A stretch of DNA of 64,000 nt from Breoghania sp963678585. GTDB taxonomy: Bacteria > Pseudomonadota > Alphaproteobacteria > Rhizobiales > Stappiaceae. Below, in pieces: positions 52,116 to 61,781 of the stretch (its first letter is position 1; each line of letters begins with the position of its first letter). The stretch spans positions 2,666,001-2,730,000 of the forward strand of contig CAXXGA010000002.1 of assembly GCA_963678585.2 (NCBI GenBank). The letters are read 5' to 3'. Made by a program: the position numbers and the translations under genes. The notes under the pieces were generated by a model. That model had not been told where the DNA came from, made no database searches, and saw nothing but the letters and a program-made list of their open reading frames with translations.

Positions 52116-53552
52116 ATGACGACCTATCCAAGCGTTCAGCTCTTCATCGACGGAGAGTGGTGCGATGCCGCCGACGGCCGCACGCTGGAAATCATCGATC
52201 CGGCGACGGGTCAGGAGATCGGTCGCCTCGCCCATGCCGGCAAGGCCGATCTCGACCGCGCCCTTGAATCGGTTGAACGCGGCTTCAAGGTCTGGAGCGA
52301 GACCTCGGTCTTCGCCCGCTACAAGCTGATGCGCAAGGCAGCCAACCTGCTGCGCGAGCGCGCAAGCGACATCGCCTGGATCATGACGAAGGAAAACGGC
52401 AAGCCGCTGGCGCAGGCCAAGGCCGAAATCCTCGGCGGCGCCGACACCATCGACTGGCTCGCCGAAGAAGGTCGCCGCAGCTACGGCCAGACCATCCCCT
52501 CGCGCTTCCCCGGCACCATCCAGATGACCATGAAGGTGCCGGTCGGCCCCGTCGCCGCCTTCACCCCGTGGAACTTCCCGATCAACCAGATCGTGCGCAA
52601 GCTCTCCGCGGCGCTCGCCACCGGCTGCTCGATCATCGTCAAGGCTCCGGAAGAGACCCCGGCTTCGCCCGCCGAACTGATCCGCTGCTTCGTCGATGCG
52701 GGCATCCCGGCAGGCGTCATCAACCTCGTCTACGGCATTCCGGCGGAAATCTCCGAGTACCTGATCCCGCATCCGACCATCGCCAAGATCTCCTTTACCG
52801 GCTCCACCCCGGTCGGCAAGCAGCTGGCGGCCCTTGCGGGCCTGCACATGAAGCGCGCCACCATGGAGCTTGGCGGCCACGCCCCGGTCATCGTCTTCGA
52901 CGATGCGGACGTGGAAAAGGCAATCAAGCTGATGTCGGTCCACAAGTACCGCAATGCCGGTCAGGTCTGCGTCTCGCCCACCCGCTTCCTCATTCAGGAA
53001 GGCGTCGCCGACCGCTTCACCGAGGGCTTCATCGAAGCTTCCAAGGCAATCAAGGTCGGCAACGGGCTTGAAGACGGCGTGGAGATGGGCCCGCTCGCCA
53101 ACGAGCGCCGCATCCCGGCTCTGGAAGGCATGATCAACAACGCCGTGGAGGCGGGCGCAACGCTGCAGACCGGCGGCAAGCGCATCGGCAATCAGGGCTA
53201 TTTCTTCGAGCCCACGGTGCTCACCGACGTGCCGACCACCGCACGCATCATGAACGACGAGCCCTTCGGCCCGGTCGCCGTGATCAACCGCTTTGCCGAT
53301 GACGAGGAAGCCTATACGGAGGCGAACCGCCTGCCCTTCGGTCTGGCCGCCTATTCCTTCACCGGTTCCTCCGAGCGCGCCCATGCGCTCGGCACGCGGG
53401 TGAACGCAGGGATGATGACCATCAACCATCTGGGTCTTGCGGTTCCCGAAGTGCCGTTCGGCGGCATCAAGGATTCCGGTTACGGCACCGAAGGCGGCTC
53501 CGAGGCCCTCGAAGCCTATCTGGAGACCCGCTTCGTCAGTCAGATGCAGTAA
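52116..53552 (+). CDS. NAD(P)-dependent aldehyde dehydrogenase, succinate-semialdehyde dehydrogenase-like
   Basis: A 478-residue aldehyde dehydrogenase. The general-base glutamate is in MELGGHAP, the catalytic cysteine in NAGQVCVSPTRF, the NAD-binding loop in FTGSTPVGKQL and the oxyanion asparagine in TPWNFP. Overall wording is that of GabD-like NAD-dependent succinate-semialdehyde dehydrogenases, though a betaine-block aldehyde or alpha-ketoglutarate semialdehyde is possible. It stands alone, divergent from the regulators, and is closed by a strong terminator. A role near betaine metabolism is suggested only by position. Confidence 0.9.
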   Translation: MTTYPSVQLFIDGEWCDAADGRTLEIIDPATGQEIGRLAHAGKADLDRALESVERGFKVWSETSVFARYKLMRKAANLLRERASDIAWIMTKENGKPLAQAKAEILGGADTIDWLAEEGRRSYGQTIPSRFPGTIQMTMKVPVGPVAAFTPWNFPINQIVRKLSAALATGCSIIVKAPEETPASPAELIRCFVDAGIPAGVINLVYGIPAEISEYLIPHPTIAKISFTGSTPVGKQLAALAGLHMKRATMELGGHAPVIVFDDADVEKAIKLMSVHKYRNAGQVCVSPTRFLIQEGVADRFTEGFIEASKAIKVGNGLEDGVEMGPLANERRIPALEGMINNAVEAGATLQTGGKRIGNQGYFFEPTVLTDVPTTARIMNDEPFGPVAVINRFADDEEAYTEANRLPFGLAAYSFTGSSERAHALGTRVNAGMMTINHLGLAVPEVPFGGIKDSGYGTEGGSEALEAYLETRFVSQMQ

Positions 53553-53586
53553 GCATCCGCCGTCCTCTGACGGTCCGAAAAGCGCA

Positions 53587-53623
53587 AGCGCCCGGCGGGA
53601 ACACTCCGCCGGGCGCTATTTTC
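53587..53623 (+). terminator. Rho-independent terminator after the aldehyde dehydrogenase gene
   Basis: A 12-bp stem (AGCGCCCGGCGG / CCGCCGGGCGCT) with a short loop is followed by ATTTTCATTTT, 34 bases after the stop. Confidence 0.85.
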
Positions 53624-53770
53624 ATTTTATTTACCCTGTTTTTCATCAAATTGTCTTCAATGGCGCGCTCTGCCCGGGCAGTCATCAATCTGTAAAATAT
53701 CCCGTGCGATTAATGCCGATCATTTCCTCCCCGCAGACGACGTCCCAGTTCTGCGATCACGGATCCGGCC

Positions 53771-56308
53771 TTGAAGCACGACACATCAGATCACCTGTCC
53801 GAAGCGCTCGCCCAAACGCTGTCTCCCGCGTCCCGGCGCGCAATCGACTACCTGTTGCTGCGCTGGCGTTCCGAACGCACCAAGGCGGACGCACTGCCGC
53901 CTTACGAGAATGTGGCGCTCGGCAATCTCGGTCATTTCGCCGACAGCATGGCCCTCGTCGTCCAGACATCGGCGGGGGAATACAATCTGGCGCGCGTCGG
54001 CTCCGCCTTCGGCGACTGGGGCGAGATTTCGCGCGACGGCGGCTCCTTTTCCTGCCTGCGCCCGGACCGCGCCCACAGCATGCGCGACGCAATCCGCTAC
54101 AGCCTGCAATCGAAGGAACCGGCCCGCGTGACGACCCATCAGGTCGCGCACGGACAATTCGAGACCTACGACCTGTGGGCCCTGCCGCTTTCGAGCCTGT
54201 GGGGGCCTGAGGTCTTCGTCCTCGTCCTCGACCGGCGCGAGACCCAGCATGACGTGGTCGACACCATGTTCGGCGCGACCAACGAGGGCATGATCGCCCT
54301 CACCGCCATCATGGACGCGGACAACGAGGTCGTCGACTTCCAGTTCGTCGCCTTCAACGAGGGCGCCACCAGGCTCCTGAACCGGCCTGCCGAGCAGCTT
54401 CAGTGGAGCCGATTGTCCCAGCTCAATCTGGAGCTGGAGGAATCGGAGGTGGTGGCGAACCTCGCCCGCGCGACGAAGCTGGGCGAGCGGATCAATTTCG
54501 AGGTGAGCTATCCCGGCGGCGCCGCCGAGGTGCGGCATTTCAAGGTCAGCGCCTCTCCCGCGGGCGAGCTTCTCACCGTAACCCTGACGGACATCGCCGA
54601 TATCAAGAACCGCGAGCGCTCCTTCCGCATCCTGTTCGAAGGCAACCCGTTGCCGATGTGGCTGGTGGACAGCGAGAGCCTGCGGATCCTGCAGGTGAAC
54701 GAAGCCGCGATCCGCCATTACGGCTATTCCGCCGGGCAGTTCCTGAACATGACCGCACTGGAAATCGTGCCGCGGACCCGTCGCGACGACTTCAAGGCCT
54801 TCCTGAACGACCTCGAAAAACCCTATCAGGGTCGCGACGTGTGGACCCATGTGCGCAGCGACGGGACCATGATGGAGGTCTATCCCTATGTGCGCCGGAT
54901 GGATGTCGGCGGCAGCCAGACCTTCGTCATTTCCGTCGTCGACGTGACCGAGCGGCGCAAGGCGGAAGCCCGCATCGAACACATGGCCCACCACGACGCC
55001 CTGACGGGCCTGCCCAACCGGGTGCTGTTCCGCACGCGCCTGAACGAGGCGCTGGATCGGGCCCAGATGTCGCAAGGCATGGTGGTCGTCTTCTGCCTCG
55101 ATCTGGACCACTTCAAGGGAGTCAACGACACGCTCGGCCACCCCGTCGGCGACAAGCTTCTTCAGGAAGTCGCCAGACGGTTCACCACCACCCTGCGGCG
55201 CAGCGACTTCGTCGCCCGGCTGGGCGGCGATGAATTCGCGATCATCCTGAACGATATCGAACAGGTCGCAGAGGCCAGCCGCCTCGCAAGCCGCCTCATC
55301 GACGTGATCAGCCTGCCCTTCGAGATCGAGGGTCATCAGGTGGTGGTGGGAACAAGCATCGGGATTGCGGTTGCCCCCCATGACGGGCAGGAGCCGGATC
55401 TTCTGCTGAAGAACGCGGACATGGCGCTCTACCGCTCCAAGAACGACGGGCGCAGTACGTTCCGCTATTTCGAAACCGAGATGGACACCCGCCTGCAGGC
55501 CCGCCGCGCGATGGAACTCGACCTGCGCCGGGCATTGAACGCGCGGGAATTCACCCTCCACTACCAGCCGCTCGTTTCACTCGAAAGCGGCCGGATCTGC
55601 GCGTTCGAGGCGCTTTTGCGCTGGAACCATCCCGACCGCGGGCTCGTGCCGCCCGATGAGTTCATTCCGCTAGCCGAAGAGATCGGCCTGATCATCGATA
55701 TCGGCGCCTGGGTCCTGGAACAGGCGTGCCGGGAGGCCACCCACTGGCCGGAGGACGTCAGGGTCGCGATCAACCTGTCTCCGGTGCAGTTCCGCGGCAA
55801 CCGCATCGTGCAGGCCGTCTCCAATGCGCTGGCCGTATCGGGCATCGAGCCCGAACGGGTCGAACTGGAGATCACCGAATCCGTTCTCCTGCACGACAGC
55901 GAGACCAATGTGCGCTCCCTGCGCGCCCTGAAGGAGCTTGGCATCCATATCGCGATGGATGACTTCGGCACGGGCTATTCCTCGCTCAGCTACCTGCAGA
56001 AGTTCCCCTTCGACAAGATCAAGATCGACCAGTATTTCGTCCGCACCCTCGCCGACCGCCCGGAGGCCTCGGCCATCGTGCGGGCGGTTACCGGGCTTGG
56101 GAAAAGCCTCCAGATCGCCACCACCGCCGAAGGCGTGGAAACCGAGGAGCAGCTCGTGCACCTGCAAAAGGAAGGTTGCACGCAGGTTCAGGGCTATCTG
56201 TTCAGCCGCCCGCTTCCCGCCGACCAGCTTGCCGGATTGCTGGGCCGTTCCTTTTCGCTCAGCGACGAGGCCGAGCCGCTGGAGCTTGAGCGCAAACTCG
56301 CGGGCTGA
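53771..56308 (+). CDS. PAS-GGDEF-EAL protein (cyclic-di-GMP cyclase/phosphodiesterase)
   Basis: An 845-residue cytoplasmic signalling protein. Residues 20-150 look like a PAS-type sensor domain of the alphaproteobacterial PAS_5 kind. Further PAS-like domains lie at about 160-280 and 285-400. The GGDEF domain (about 405-570) has an intact RLGGDEF (485-489) and an inhibitory RxxD site (476-479). The EAL domain (about 580-830) has intact EALLRW (613-618) and DDFGTGYSS (730-738), so both activities could be functional. The start is a TTG at 53771 with no good ribosome binding site and no ATG for about 60 codons, so the N-terminus is uncertain. No membrane helix is seen. Confidence 0.9.
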   Translation: MKHDTSDHLSEALAQTLSPASRRAIDYLLLRWRSERTKADALPPYENVALGNLGHFADSMALVVQTSAGEYNLARVGSAFGDWGEISRDGGSFSCLRPDRAHSMRDAIRYSLQSKEPARVTTHQVAHGQFETYDLWALPLSSLWGPEVFVLVLDRRETQHDVVDTMFGATNEGMIALTAIMDADNEVVDFQFVAFNEGATRLLNRPAEQLQWSRLSQLNLELEESEVVANLARATKLGERINFEVSYPGGAAEVRHFKVSASPAGELLTVTLTDIADIKNRERSFRILFEGNPLPMWLVDSESLRILQVNEAAIRHYGYSAGQFLNMTALEIVPRTRRDDFKAFLNDLEKPYQGRDVWTHVRSDGTMMEVYPYVRRMDVGGSQTFVISVVDVTERRKAEARIEHMAHHDALTGLPNRVLFRTRLNEALDRAQMSQGMVVVFCLDLDHFKGVNDTLGHPVGDKLLQEVARRFTTTLRRSDFVARLGGDEFAIILNDIEQVAEASRLASRLIDVISLPFEIEGHQVVVGTSIGIAVAPHDGQEPDLLLKNADMALYRSKNDGRSTFRYFETEMDTRLQARRAMELDLRRALNAREFTLHYQPLVSLESGRICAFEALLRWNHPDRGLVPPDEFIPLAEEIGLIIDIGAWVLEQACREATHWPEDVRVAINLSPVQFRGNRIVQAVSNALAVSGIEPERVELEITESVLLHDSETNVRSLRALKELGIHIAMDDFGTGYSSLSYLQKFPFDKIKIDQYFVRTLADRPEASAIVRAVTGLGKSLQIATTAEGVETEEQLVHLQKEGCTQVQGYLFSRPLPADQLAGLLGRSFSLSDEAEPLELERKLAG

Positions 56309-56353
56309 CCCCGCCTCCTCGTCTCACTTAGCCCAACGCGCAGGCAGGCAGCT

Positions 56354-57133
56354 CTAAGGCTCCTTGCGCCCCGCGACCGACTGGTGCCAGGGCGTTGCGA
56401 AGCGGCGCAGGTACACCACGATGAAATAGAGCACCAGCCCCAGCACCGTCAGCAGCACGATCACCGCGAACATGCCTTTCACATCGAAGGCGTTCAGCGT
56501 TGCGACCGCCATGTAGCCGAGCCCCTGGCTGCCGCCCAGATATTCACCCACGATCGCACCGATGGTGGAGAGCACGATCCCCACTTCCATGCCGGTCAGG
56601 ATGAAGGGCAAGGCATTCGGGAATTCCAGTTCCCGGAAGGTCTGCCAGCCGGATGCATTGATGCAGCGCATCACGTCGCGGTGGCCCGCCTCCACCGATT
56701 TGATGCCCAGCACCGTGTTGGTCATGATCGGGAAGAAGGCGATGACGGCAGCCAGCACCACTTTCGACGTCAGCCCGAAGCCGAACCACACGATGAAAAG
56801 CGGGATGAGCGCCACCTTCGGCATCACCTGAAGCCCGACGATGAGCGGGTTGAGCGTCTGCTCCAGCCAGCGCACCTTGCCCAGAAACCCGCCCAGCACC
56901 ACGCCGAGAACGGTGGCGATAATGAAGCCCAGCACGGTTTCAAACAGCGTCACGCCGATATGCCAGTAGGTCTTGCCGTCGGAGAGGATTTCGACAAGCG
57001 CAGCACCCACCTCGGACGGTGAAGGCAGGATGAAAGGCGAGACCTTGAAGGCCGTGACATAGAACTGCCAGACCAGCACGAGGCCCACCACCAGAAGCGG
57101 CGTCGTCACCCAACCGAGATAACGGATCTTCAT
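56354..57133 (-). CDS. ABC transporter permease, TauC/SsuC (NitT) type
   Basis: A 259-residue, six-helix permease of the nitrate/sulfonate/taurine family. FILPSPSEVGAAL after the first helix, the EAA-loop segment CINASGWQTFRELEFPNALPFILTGMEVGIVLS and IVGEYLGGSQGLGYM are characteristic. It is the last gene of the left-reading cluster and lies 24 bases after the ATPase gene. Confidence 0.92.
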   Translation of the reverse strand: MKIRYLGWVTTPLLVVGLVLVWQFYVTAFKVSPFILPSPSEVGAALVEILSDGKTYWHIGVTLFETVLGFIIATVLGVVLGGFLGKVRWLEQTLNPLIVGLQVMPKVALIPLFIVWFGFGLTSKVVLAAVIAFFPIMTNTVLGIKSVEAGHRDVMRCINASGWQTFRELEFPNALPFILTGMEVGIVLSTIGAIVGEYLGGSQGLGYMAVATLNAFDVKGMFAVIVLLTVLGLVLYFIVVYLRRFATPWHQSVAGRKEP

Positions 57134-57157
57134 CGCTCGATCTCTTCTTCTTCAATC

Positions 57158-57982
57158 TCAGGAAAACGTGTCGAGGCGCTTGCGAAGCTGACGCTCGATG
57201 GACTGGAAGGCCGCGGTGGTCTGCACGTAGGTGTCGCGCGGACGCTCAAGCTCCACGTCCTTGAACGTGTCCATGCGGCCCGGACGCGGCGAGAGCAGCA
57301 GCACCCGGTCGGCGAGGAACACCGCCTCGCGGATGGAATGCGTCACCAGCACGATGGAGCAGCCGCTTTCCATCCAGATGCGCTGCAATTCGAGGTTCAT
57401 CTGGTCGCGCGTCATGGCATCGAGCGCGCCGAAGGGCTCGTCCATCAGCAGGATGTTGGGATTGCAGCTCAGGCCCCGCGCGATGGCCGCGCGCTGACGC
57501 ATGCCGCCGGAAAGTTCCCGCGGCCAGCGCTTTTCGAAACCGTGGATGCCGACAAGCTCGCAAAGCTCGTTGGCGCGCCTGCGCCGCTCCGCCTTGCCCA
57601 CGCCGCTGAGCTTCATCGGCAGCGCGATATTGTCCTCGATGGTGAGCCAGGGGAACATGTTGGCGTCCTGAAAGACGACGCCCAGCTCCGCCATCGCCTT
57701 GTCGTTGCGACGGCCCTTTTCCCAAAGCGGGCGCCCGTGGATGGAAACGGCGCCCGCGGTCGGCTTCTGAAGCCCCGCGATGATGCGCAAAAGCGTGGTC
57801 TTGCCGCAGCCCGAAGGCCCCAGCAGCACCAGGAACTCGCCGTGTCCGATTTCCAGATCGACGCCCGTCAGCGCAAGGACCTCCGATTGTCCCGCCCCGT
57901 AGCGCTGTTCGATGCCTTCAAGCTTGATGCGGGGGATGGTGTCGCCCGCCTCAACCGCAACCGCGGCTCCGGCCTTCGCCAT
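57158..57982 (-). CDS. ABC transporter ATP-binding protein, TauB/SsuB (NitT) type
   Basis: A 274-residue ATPase with Walker A GPSGCGKTTL, Q-loop VVFQDANMFPWLT, signature LSGGMRQRAAIARGL, Walker B ILLMDEPFGALDAMTR and H-loop VTHSIREAVFLADRV, the NitT/TauT wording. It powers the permease encoded next to it. It is separated from the binding-protein gene by 217 bases without other features. Confidence 0.93.
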   Translation of the reverse strand: MAKAGAAVAVEAGDTIPRIKLEGIEQRYGAGQSEVLALTGVDLEIGHGEFLVLLGPSGCGKTTLLRIIAGLQKPTAGAVSIHGRPLWEKGRRNDKAMAELGVVFQDANMFPWLTIEDNIALPMKLSGVGKAERRRRANELCELVGIHGFEKRWPRELSGGMRQRAAIARGLSCNPNILLMDEPFGALDAMTRDQMNLELQRIWMESGCSIVLVTHSIREAVFLADRVLLLSPRPGRMDTFKDVELERPRDTYVQTTAAFQSIERQLRKRLDTFS

Positions 57983-58199
57983 GATGTCTCGTCCCTGCTC
58001 GCCGTCCCGATGCGCCGCACTCAGGGGCGGCGCGCAGGCGGGTGCAATCTTGTCAGGTGAACGTGGTCGTCACGCGCAGGCCCGCGCGCCACGGACCGCC
58101 GATTGCCAGATACCCGCACCCGCCCGGTGAGGGGCGGATGCGGAACTCCGGATCGGCGGTTTGCGCGATGAGGGCCTGAGTGCTGTCTTTCGTGTGGCG

Positions 58200-59228
58200 T
58201 CAGCCCTTGAAGGCGATTGCGCGCACGCTGTCGTCGAAGAAGCCGAAATCGTCGATAGGGTCGATCAGCTTCGCCTTGACCATCAGCTCATAGGCCGACT
58301 CCCACTTGGCCGGATCGGTCGCCAGCTTGTCGGCATAGGGCTTCTCGTAGGCCTTGATGCTCTCCTTCAGGACAGAGAGACCGCCATCGGGACGCTTGGA
58401 TTCCGCGATGTCGTATTTCTCCGCCATGGAGGCGACGACCGGGGCCAGATCGTCCGCGCTCAGCAATGCGCCGAGGCAGTCCTCGACGCCGGACAGGAAC
58501 TTCGCCGCCGTCTCCTTCGACGTCTCAAGCTGCGCCTTGGAGGTCATATAGACCTGCCCCGGGCATGGCGCGAACTCGTCGGTCGACCAGGCATGGATCG
58601 GCTGCTTGTCGACATTGAGCTGGAAGACGGTGTTGCTGGTCGCGATGAAGGCGGCGATGCGGCCCTGCTGAACAAGCTGGAAGGCGGCGGGCGCATTGCC
58701 CACGGCCTCGCGCGCAACGCTGTCTTTCTCGATATCTTCGGCCGCCAGCATCATGTCGAGCAGGTTTTCCGTGGCGCCCGCAGCCGACACGATGCCGATG
58801 GTCTTGCCGACCATGTCTTCCGGTTTTTCGATCGGGGCGTCCTTGGACGAAATCACGTAGAAGAGATCCTTCTGCACGATCTCGGCAATCGCCACGATGG
58901 AGGGATCGGCCGCATAGGCCTTGATCAGATCCGTGCCGCCGGTGCGCGAGACGAGCGCGCGCTGCGCGGTCACCTGCTGCACGGCCATGGACGAGCCGCG
59001 CCCGCCCTCGATGTGAACCGACAGGCCGTTCTTTTCAAAGAACCCGCCGGTATCGGCATACATCGTTTCCACGAAACTGATCAGGTAGCCGAAGGGGGTG
59101 AGGTAGGTCATCTCCGTCAGTTCGGCGGCGAATGCCGAACGGCCAAGAAGCGAAGGCATCATGGCGGCAGCGGCAACGGCAGGAACGCCCTTGAGCAGCC
59201 GGCGACGGTCGAGAATCAGGTCTTTCAT
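58200..59228 (-). CDS. ABC transporter substrate-binding protein, NitT/TauT (NMT1-like) family, Tat-exported
   Basis: A 342-residue periplasmic receptor. The ATG at 59228 follows GGGA by four bases. The N-terminus DRRRLLKGVPAVAAAAMM with an RSAFA cleavage site is a twin-arginine signal, suggesting export in folded form. The body is NMT1/SsuA-like (GGFFEKNGLSVHIEGGRGSSMAVQQV, VGKTIGIVSAAGATENLLDMML). Substrates of this family include taurine, sulfonates, nitrate, pyrimidine precursors and aromatic acids; this one is not predictable. The metabolic genes upstream suggest a carboxylic acid that becomes CoA-activated. Confidence 0.9.
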   Translation of the reverse strand: MKDLILDRRRLLKGVPAVAAAAMMPSLLGRSAFAAELTEMTYLTPFGYLISFVETMYADTGGFFEKNGLSVHIEGGRGSSMAVQQVTAQRALVSRTGGTDLIKAYAADPSIVAIAEIVQKDLFYVISSKDAPIEKPEDMVGKTIGIVSAAGATENLLDMMLAAEDIEKDSVAREAVGNAPAAFQLVQQGRIAAFIATSNTVFQLNVDKQPIHAWSTDEFAPCPGQVYMTSKAQLETSKETAAKFLSGVEDCLGALLSADDLAPVVASMAEKYDIAESKRPDGGLSVLKESIKAYEKPYADKLATDPAKWESAYELMVKAKLIDPIDDFGFFDDSVRAIAFKG

Positions 59229-59321
59229 TGTTCCCACTCTCTCTGTGTGCACGAGCGAACATGTGTCCGCGGAAGGATGTCGGGGCCGGTTTTTTGGTGG
59301 CCCTCGGTTTTGGTTCAGTCT

Positions 59322-60203
59322 TCAGGTCTGGGCAGTCTTCAGATTTTGGCAGTCATTCTGGTAGTCGTGGAGCAACCGGGCCTGAGGCGCGGTTGTCCAG
59401 CCGCGCTGATAGGCAAAGCCGCCCGTGACTTCGAGTTCGCCGAGGCCGGCCAGTTCCTCATCCGGGGCCTCGGCAAAGGACAGCGTGCCGTCACCGGCAC
59501 GGATTTCGCGGGTTTCGATATTGCCGAGCGGCAGCTCCAGAAGCTGCTCCACATCCGGCACGTCCGGACCGGGGCTCGGGATATATCGATAGAGAAAGGT
59601 GGATCCGGCGTGCCCCGGCAGCGCGTCGATCACCGGCGCATCGCGCTCTAGCGAGACCGACAACTTCATCACCGGATTGCCATGGCGCGAGACCGTGCCG
59701 CCCAGCGTGAAACGCTGCGCATCGCGAAAGGCCGGATTGGAAAGCTGAAGCCGCGTGCGGTCCACATCGGCAAGGCGCTTCGACCAGCCGAAAATCGAGC
59801 CCATGCCCATCGACCAGTCGCGGTTGACCCACACATGGGACGAATAGCGCCCGATCCGGTCGCCGAAGCGGCAGTAGAAACCGACCAGTCCCTCATTGTA
59901 GGTGGAGCGGCACGGATCCTGCCACGCCTGATCGGGATTTTCGGCGGAGACCTTGGCCATCTCGGCGATCATCGCCCAGCCCTCGCCGCTTTCAAGCGGC
60001 TCCACGCCCGGCGGCAGGAACTGCGCAATCGCATCAGGATCAGCGCGGAAATTCACATGCAGCGCATCGCAACTGATGTGATGGGGCAATGGTTCGACAA
60101 GCGACGAGCAACCCGTCGCCGAACGCGGCGAAAACTGGCCCTTCCAGGTCCTGCTCCAGCTGTCGGTTCCCATCGTCGACCCGAGCCCGCCTCCATTTGT
60201 CAT
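59322..60203 (-). CDS. Acetoacetate decarboxylase family protein
   Basis: A 293-residue protein of the ADC-like superfamily. Early HHISCDALHVNFRADPDAIAQFLPPGVEPL and the core FGWSKRLADV match the family. Lys142 in FGWSKRLA aligns with the Schiff-base lysine of acetoacetate decarboxylase, so imine chemistry (decarboxylation or aldol/hydration) is possible. A second ATG ten codons in (60173) is an alternative start. It lies 113 bases downstream of the acyl-CoA ligase gene and 93 upstream of the binding-protein gene, all in one direction. Substrate unknown; several members of this superfamily are not acetoacetate decarboxylases. Confidence 0.85.
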   Translation of the reverse strand: MTNGGGLGSTMGTDSWSRTWKGQFSPRSATGCSSLVEPLPHHISCDALHVNFRADPDAIAQFLPPGVEPLESGEGWAMIAEMAKVSAENPDQAWQDPCRSTYNEGLVGFYCRFGDRIGRYSSHVWVNRDWSMGMGSIFGWSKRLADVDRTRLQLSNPAFRDAQRFTLGGTVSRHGNPVMKLSVSLERDAPVIDALPGHAGSTFLYRYIPSPGPDVPDVEQLLELPLGNIETREIRAGDGTLSFAEAPDEELAGLGELEVTGGFAYQRGWTTAPQARLLHDYQNDCQNLKTAQT

Positions 60204-60216
60204 ATACGTATACCAT
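60201..60216. promoter_or_regulatory. Palindromic candidate operator at the start of the ADC-like gene
   Basis: TATACGTATA (60203-60212) is a perfect palindrome that overlaps the start codon; with flanks the minus strand reads TGGTATACGTATATG. A similar word, TGGTATATCTTTATA, lies before the amidohydrolase gene at the head of the cluster. Such TGGTATAC cores are bound by GntR/FCD regulators. Confidence 0.4.
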
Positions 60217-60316
60217 TATGCAGAATGCCGGGGCGTCATCAAGCGCAGATTGCCCGAAAAGAAGGCGTGCCTAACGTTTCCGCAAACCGCACATGTAACG
60301 TCGGGGCGCGCCCCGT

Positions 60317-61780
60317 TCACTCCGCCGCAAAAAGCGCCACGAGATCCTTTTTCAGCACCTTTCCCGAGCTGTTCTTGGGCAGCCCGTCGCGCAGGATCAC
60401 CTCGACCGGAACCTTGTAGGGCGCAAGCCGCTCCTTGCACCACGCGATCAGCTCGGCAGGCTCCACTTTTCCCTTCGCGATGACGAAGGCGGCAACCTCC
60501 TCGCCCAACACCTTGGAAGGCCGCCCGACAACGGCCGCCTCACTCACCTGCGGGTGAGTGGAGAGAATTTCCTCCACCTCGCCGGGATGAATATTGACCC
60601 CGCCGCGAATGATCATGTCCTTGGCGCGCCCGCGCAGGAAAACGAAGCCGTCCTCGTTGCGCTCCGCCAGATCGCCCGGATAGAACCAGCCATCGCGGAA
60701 GGCGTCGCGCGAAGCTTCCTCGTCGTTGAAATAGGCGGTCGCCACGCCCGGCCCGCGATAGCGTAGCCGTCCGATCTGACCGGCGGGCAGGGCTGCGTGA
60801 TCCTCACCGACAATCTCGATATCGACCGCAAAGATCGCGCGACCGACGGAATCCCCGTGGCGCAGTTGATCCGCCGGCTTGGAGATCGACACCCCGCCCC
60901 CTTCGGTGGAGGCGTAATATTCGATCAGGTTCGGACAGATCCGCTCGCGGATCTCCACCCGCTCTTGCGGAAAGAGCGGCGCACCGCTGGAAATCAGAAG
61001 CCGCAGCGAGGACATCGCGTCCAGCACGCTCGCGTCTTCCTCAAGCAGTTTGCGAAGCTGGGTCGGCACAAGGAAGATGCTCGTCGCCTTCACCCGCTCG
61101 ATTTCGGGAGGAAGGTCGTGAACCTTGAAGGGCGGTGGGAAAAGCACCAGCGTACCGCCTGCAAACAGCACCGACATGGCGAAGGTCCGCCCGCCACCGA
61201 AATAGAGCGGGGTTGCGGAGACATAGCGATCATCGGCGTTGAAGCCGAGATTGATCCAGTGCGTGCGGAAGCGGCACAGCATCTGTTCATGCGTGATGCG
61301 CGGCCCTTTGGGACGCCCGGTCGTGCCGGACGACAGCGACATCAGGAGCGGCAGATCGGGCCCGGCGGCCATCGGCGCGTCATCCGCCGCTTCATCCGCA
61401 AGCACCTCGCCCGCAACCGTATCAATCGAAAGGCAGCGGCAACCGGAAAGCTCCTCTGCGCCCGGTTCGACAATCACCGCCGCGGGCTTGAAATGCGTGA
61501 CGAGGCGCTGCTTTTCCTCTTCGTTCCAGCGCACGTCCATCGGCAGCATGACGACGCCGAGCCGCGCCAGCGCGTAGATAACCGTGATGTGCCCGACCGT
61601 ATCCTTGACGCAGACGCCAACCAGCGCACCAGGCTCCAGCCCCGCCGCATGCAACCGCCGCGCGCAGCCGCGCACCCGGGCCGCGAAGGAGCGGTAATCG
61701 ATAACCTCATCGCCCTTGATCAGCGCAACCTTGTCGGGTTGCGAGCGGGCATGGAAGTCGAGGGCTTCAGCGAGGTTCAT
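60317..61780 (-). CDS. AMP-dependent acyl-CoA synthetase/ligase
   Basis: A 487-residue adenylate-forming ligase. The P-loop is MSLSSGTTGRPKGPRI, motif A5-like IEYYASTEGGGVSI, A7 DGWFYPGDLAERNEDG, A8 RAKDMIIRGGVNIHPGEVEE and the catalytic lysine is in NSSGKVLKKD near the end. It activates a carboxylic acid with ATP and CoA. The ATG at 61780 lies one base after the upstream stop. The run of metabolic genes with an importer suggests it activates the imported acid or an intermediate; the acid is not predictable. Confidence 0.92.
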   Translation of the reverse strand: MNLAEALDFHARSQPDKVALIKGDEVIDYRSFAARVRGCARRLHAAGLEPGALVGVCVKDTVGHITVIYALARLGVVMLPMDVRWNEEEKQRLVTHFKPAAVIVEPGAEELSGCRCLSIDTVAGEVLADEAADDAPMAAGPDLPLLMSLSSGTTGRPKGPRITHEQMLCRFRTHWINLGFNADDRYVSATPLYFGGGRTFAMSVLFAGGTLVLFPPPFKVHDLPPEIERVKATSIFLVPTQLRKLLEEDASVLDAMSSLRLLISSGAPLFPQERVEIRERICPNLIEYYASTEGGGVSISKPADQLRHGDSVGRAIFAVDIEIVGEDHAALPAGQIGRLRYRGPGVATAYFNDEEASRDAFRDGWFYPGDLAERNEDGFVFLRGRAKDMIIRGGVNIHPGEVEEILSTHPQVSEAAVVGRPSKVLGEEVAAFVIAKGKVEPAELIAWCKERLAPYKVPVEVILRDGLPKNSSGKVLKKDLVALFAAE

Positions 61781-61781
61781 G

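Noticed and set aside
52116..53552. Calling the aldehyde dehydrogenase betaine aldehyde dehydrogenase (betB)
   Set aside because: Residue wording is nearer to succinate-semialdehyde dehydrogenases and no betA, betI or choline transporter lies beside it.
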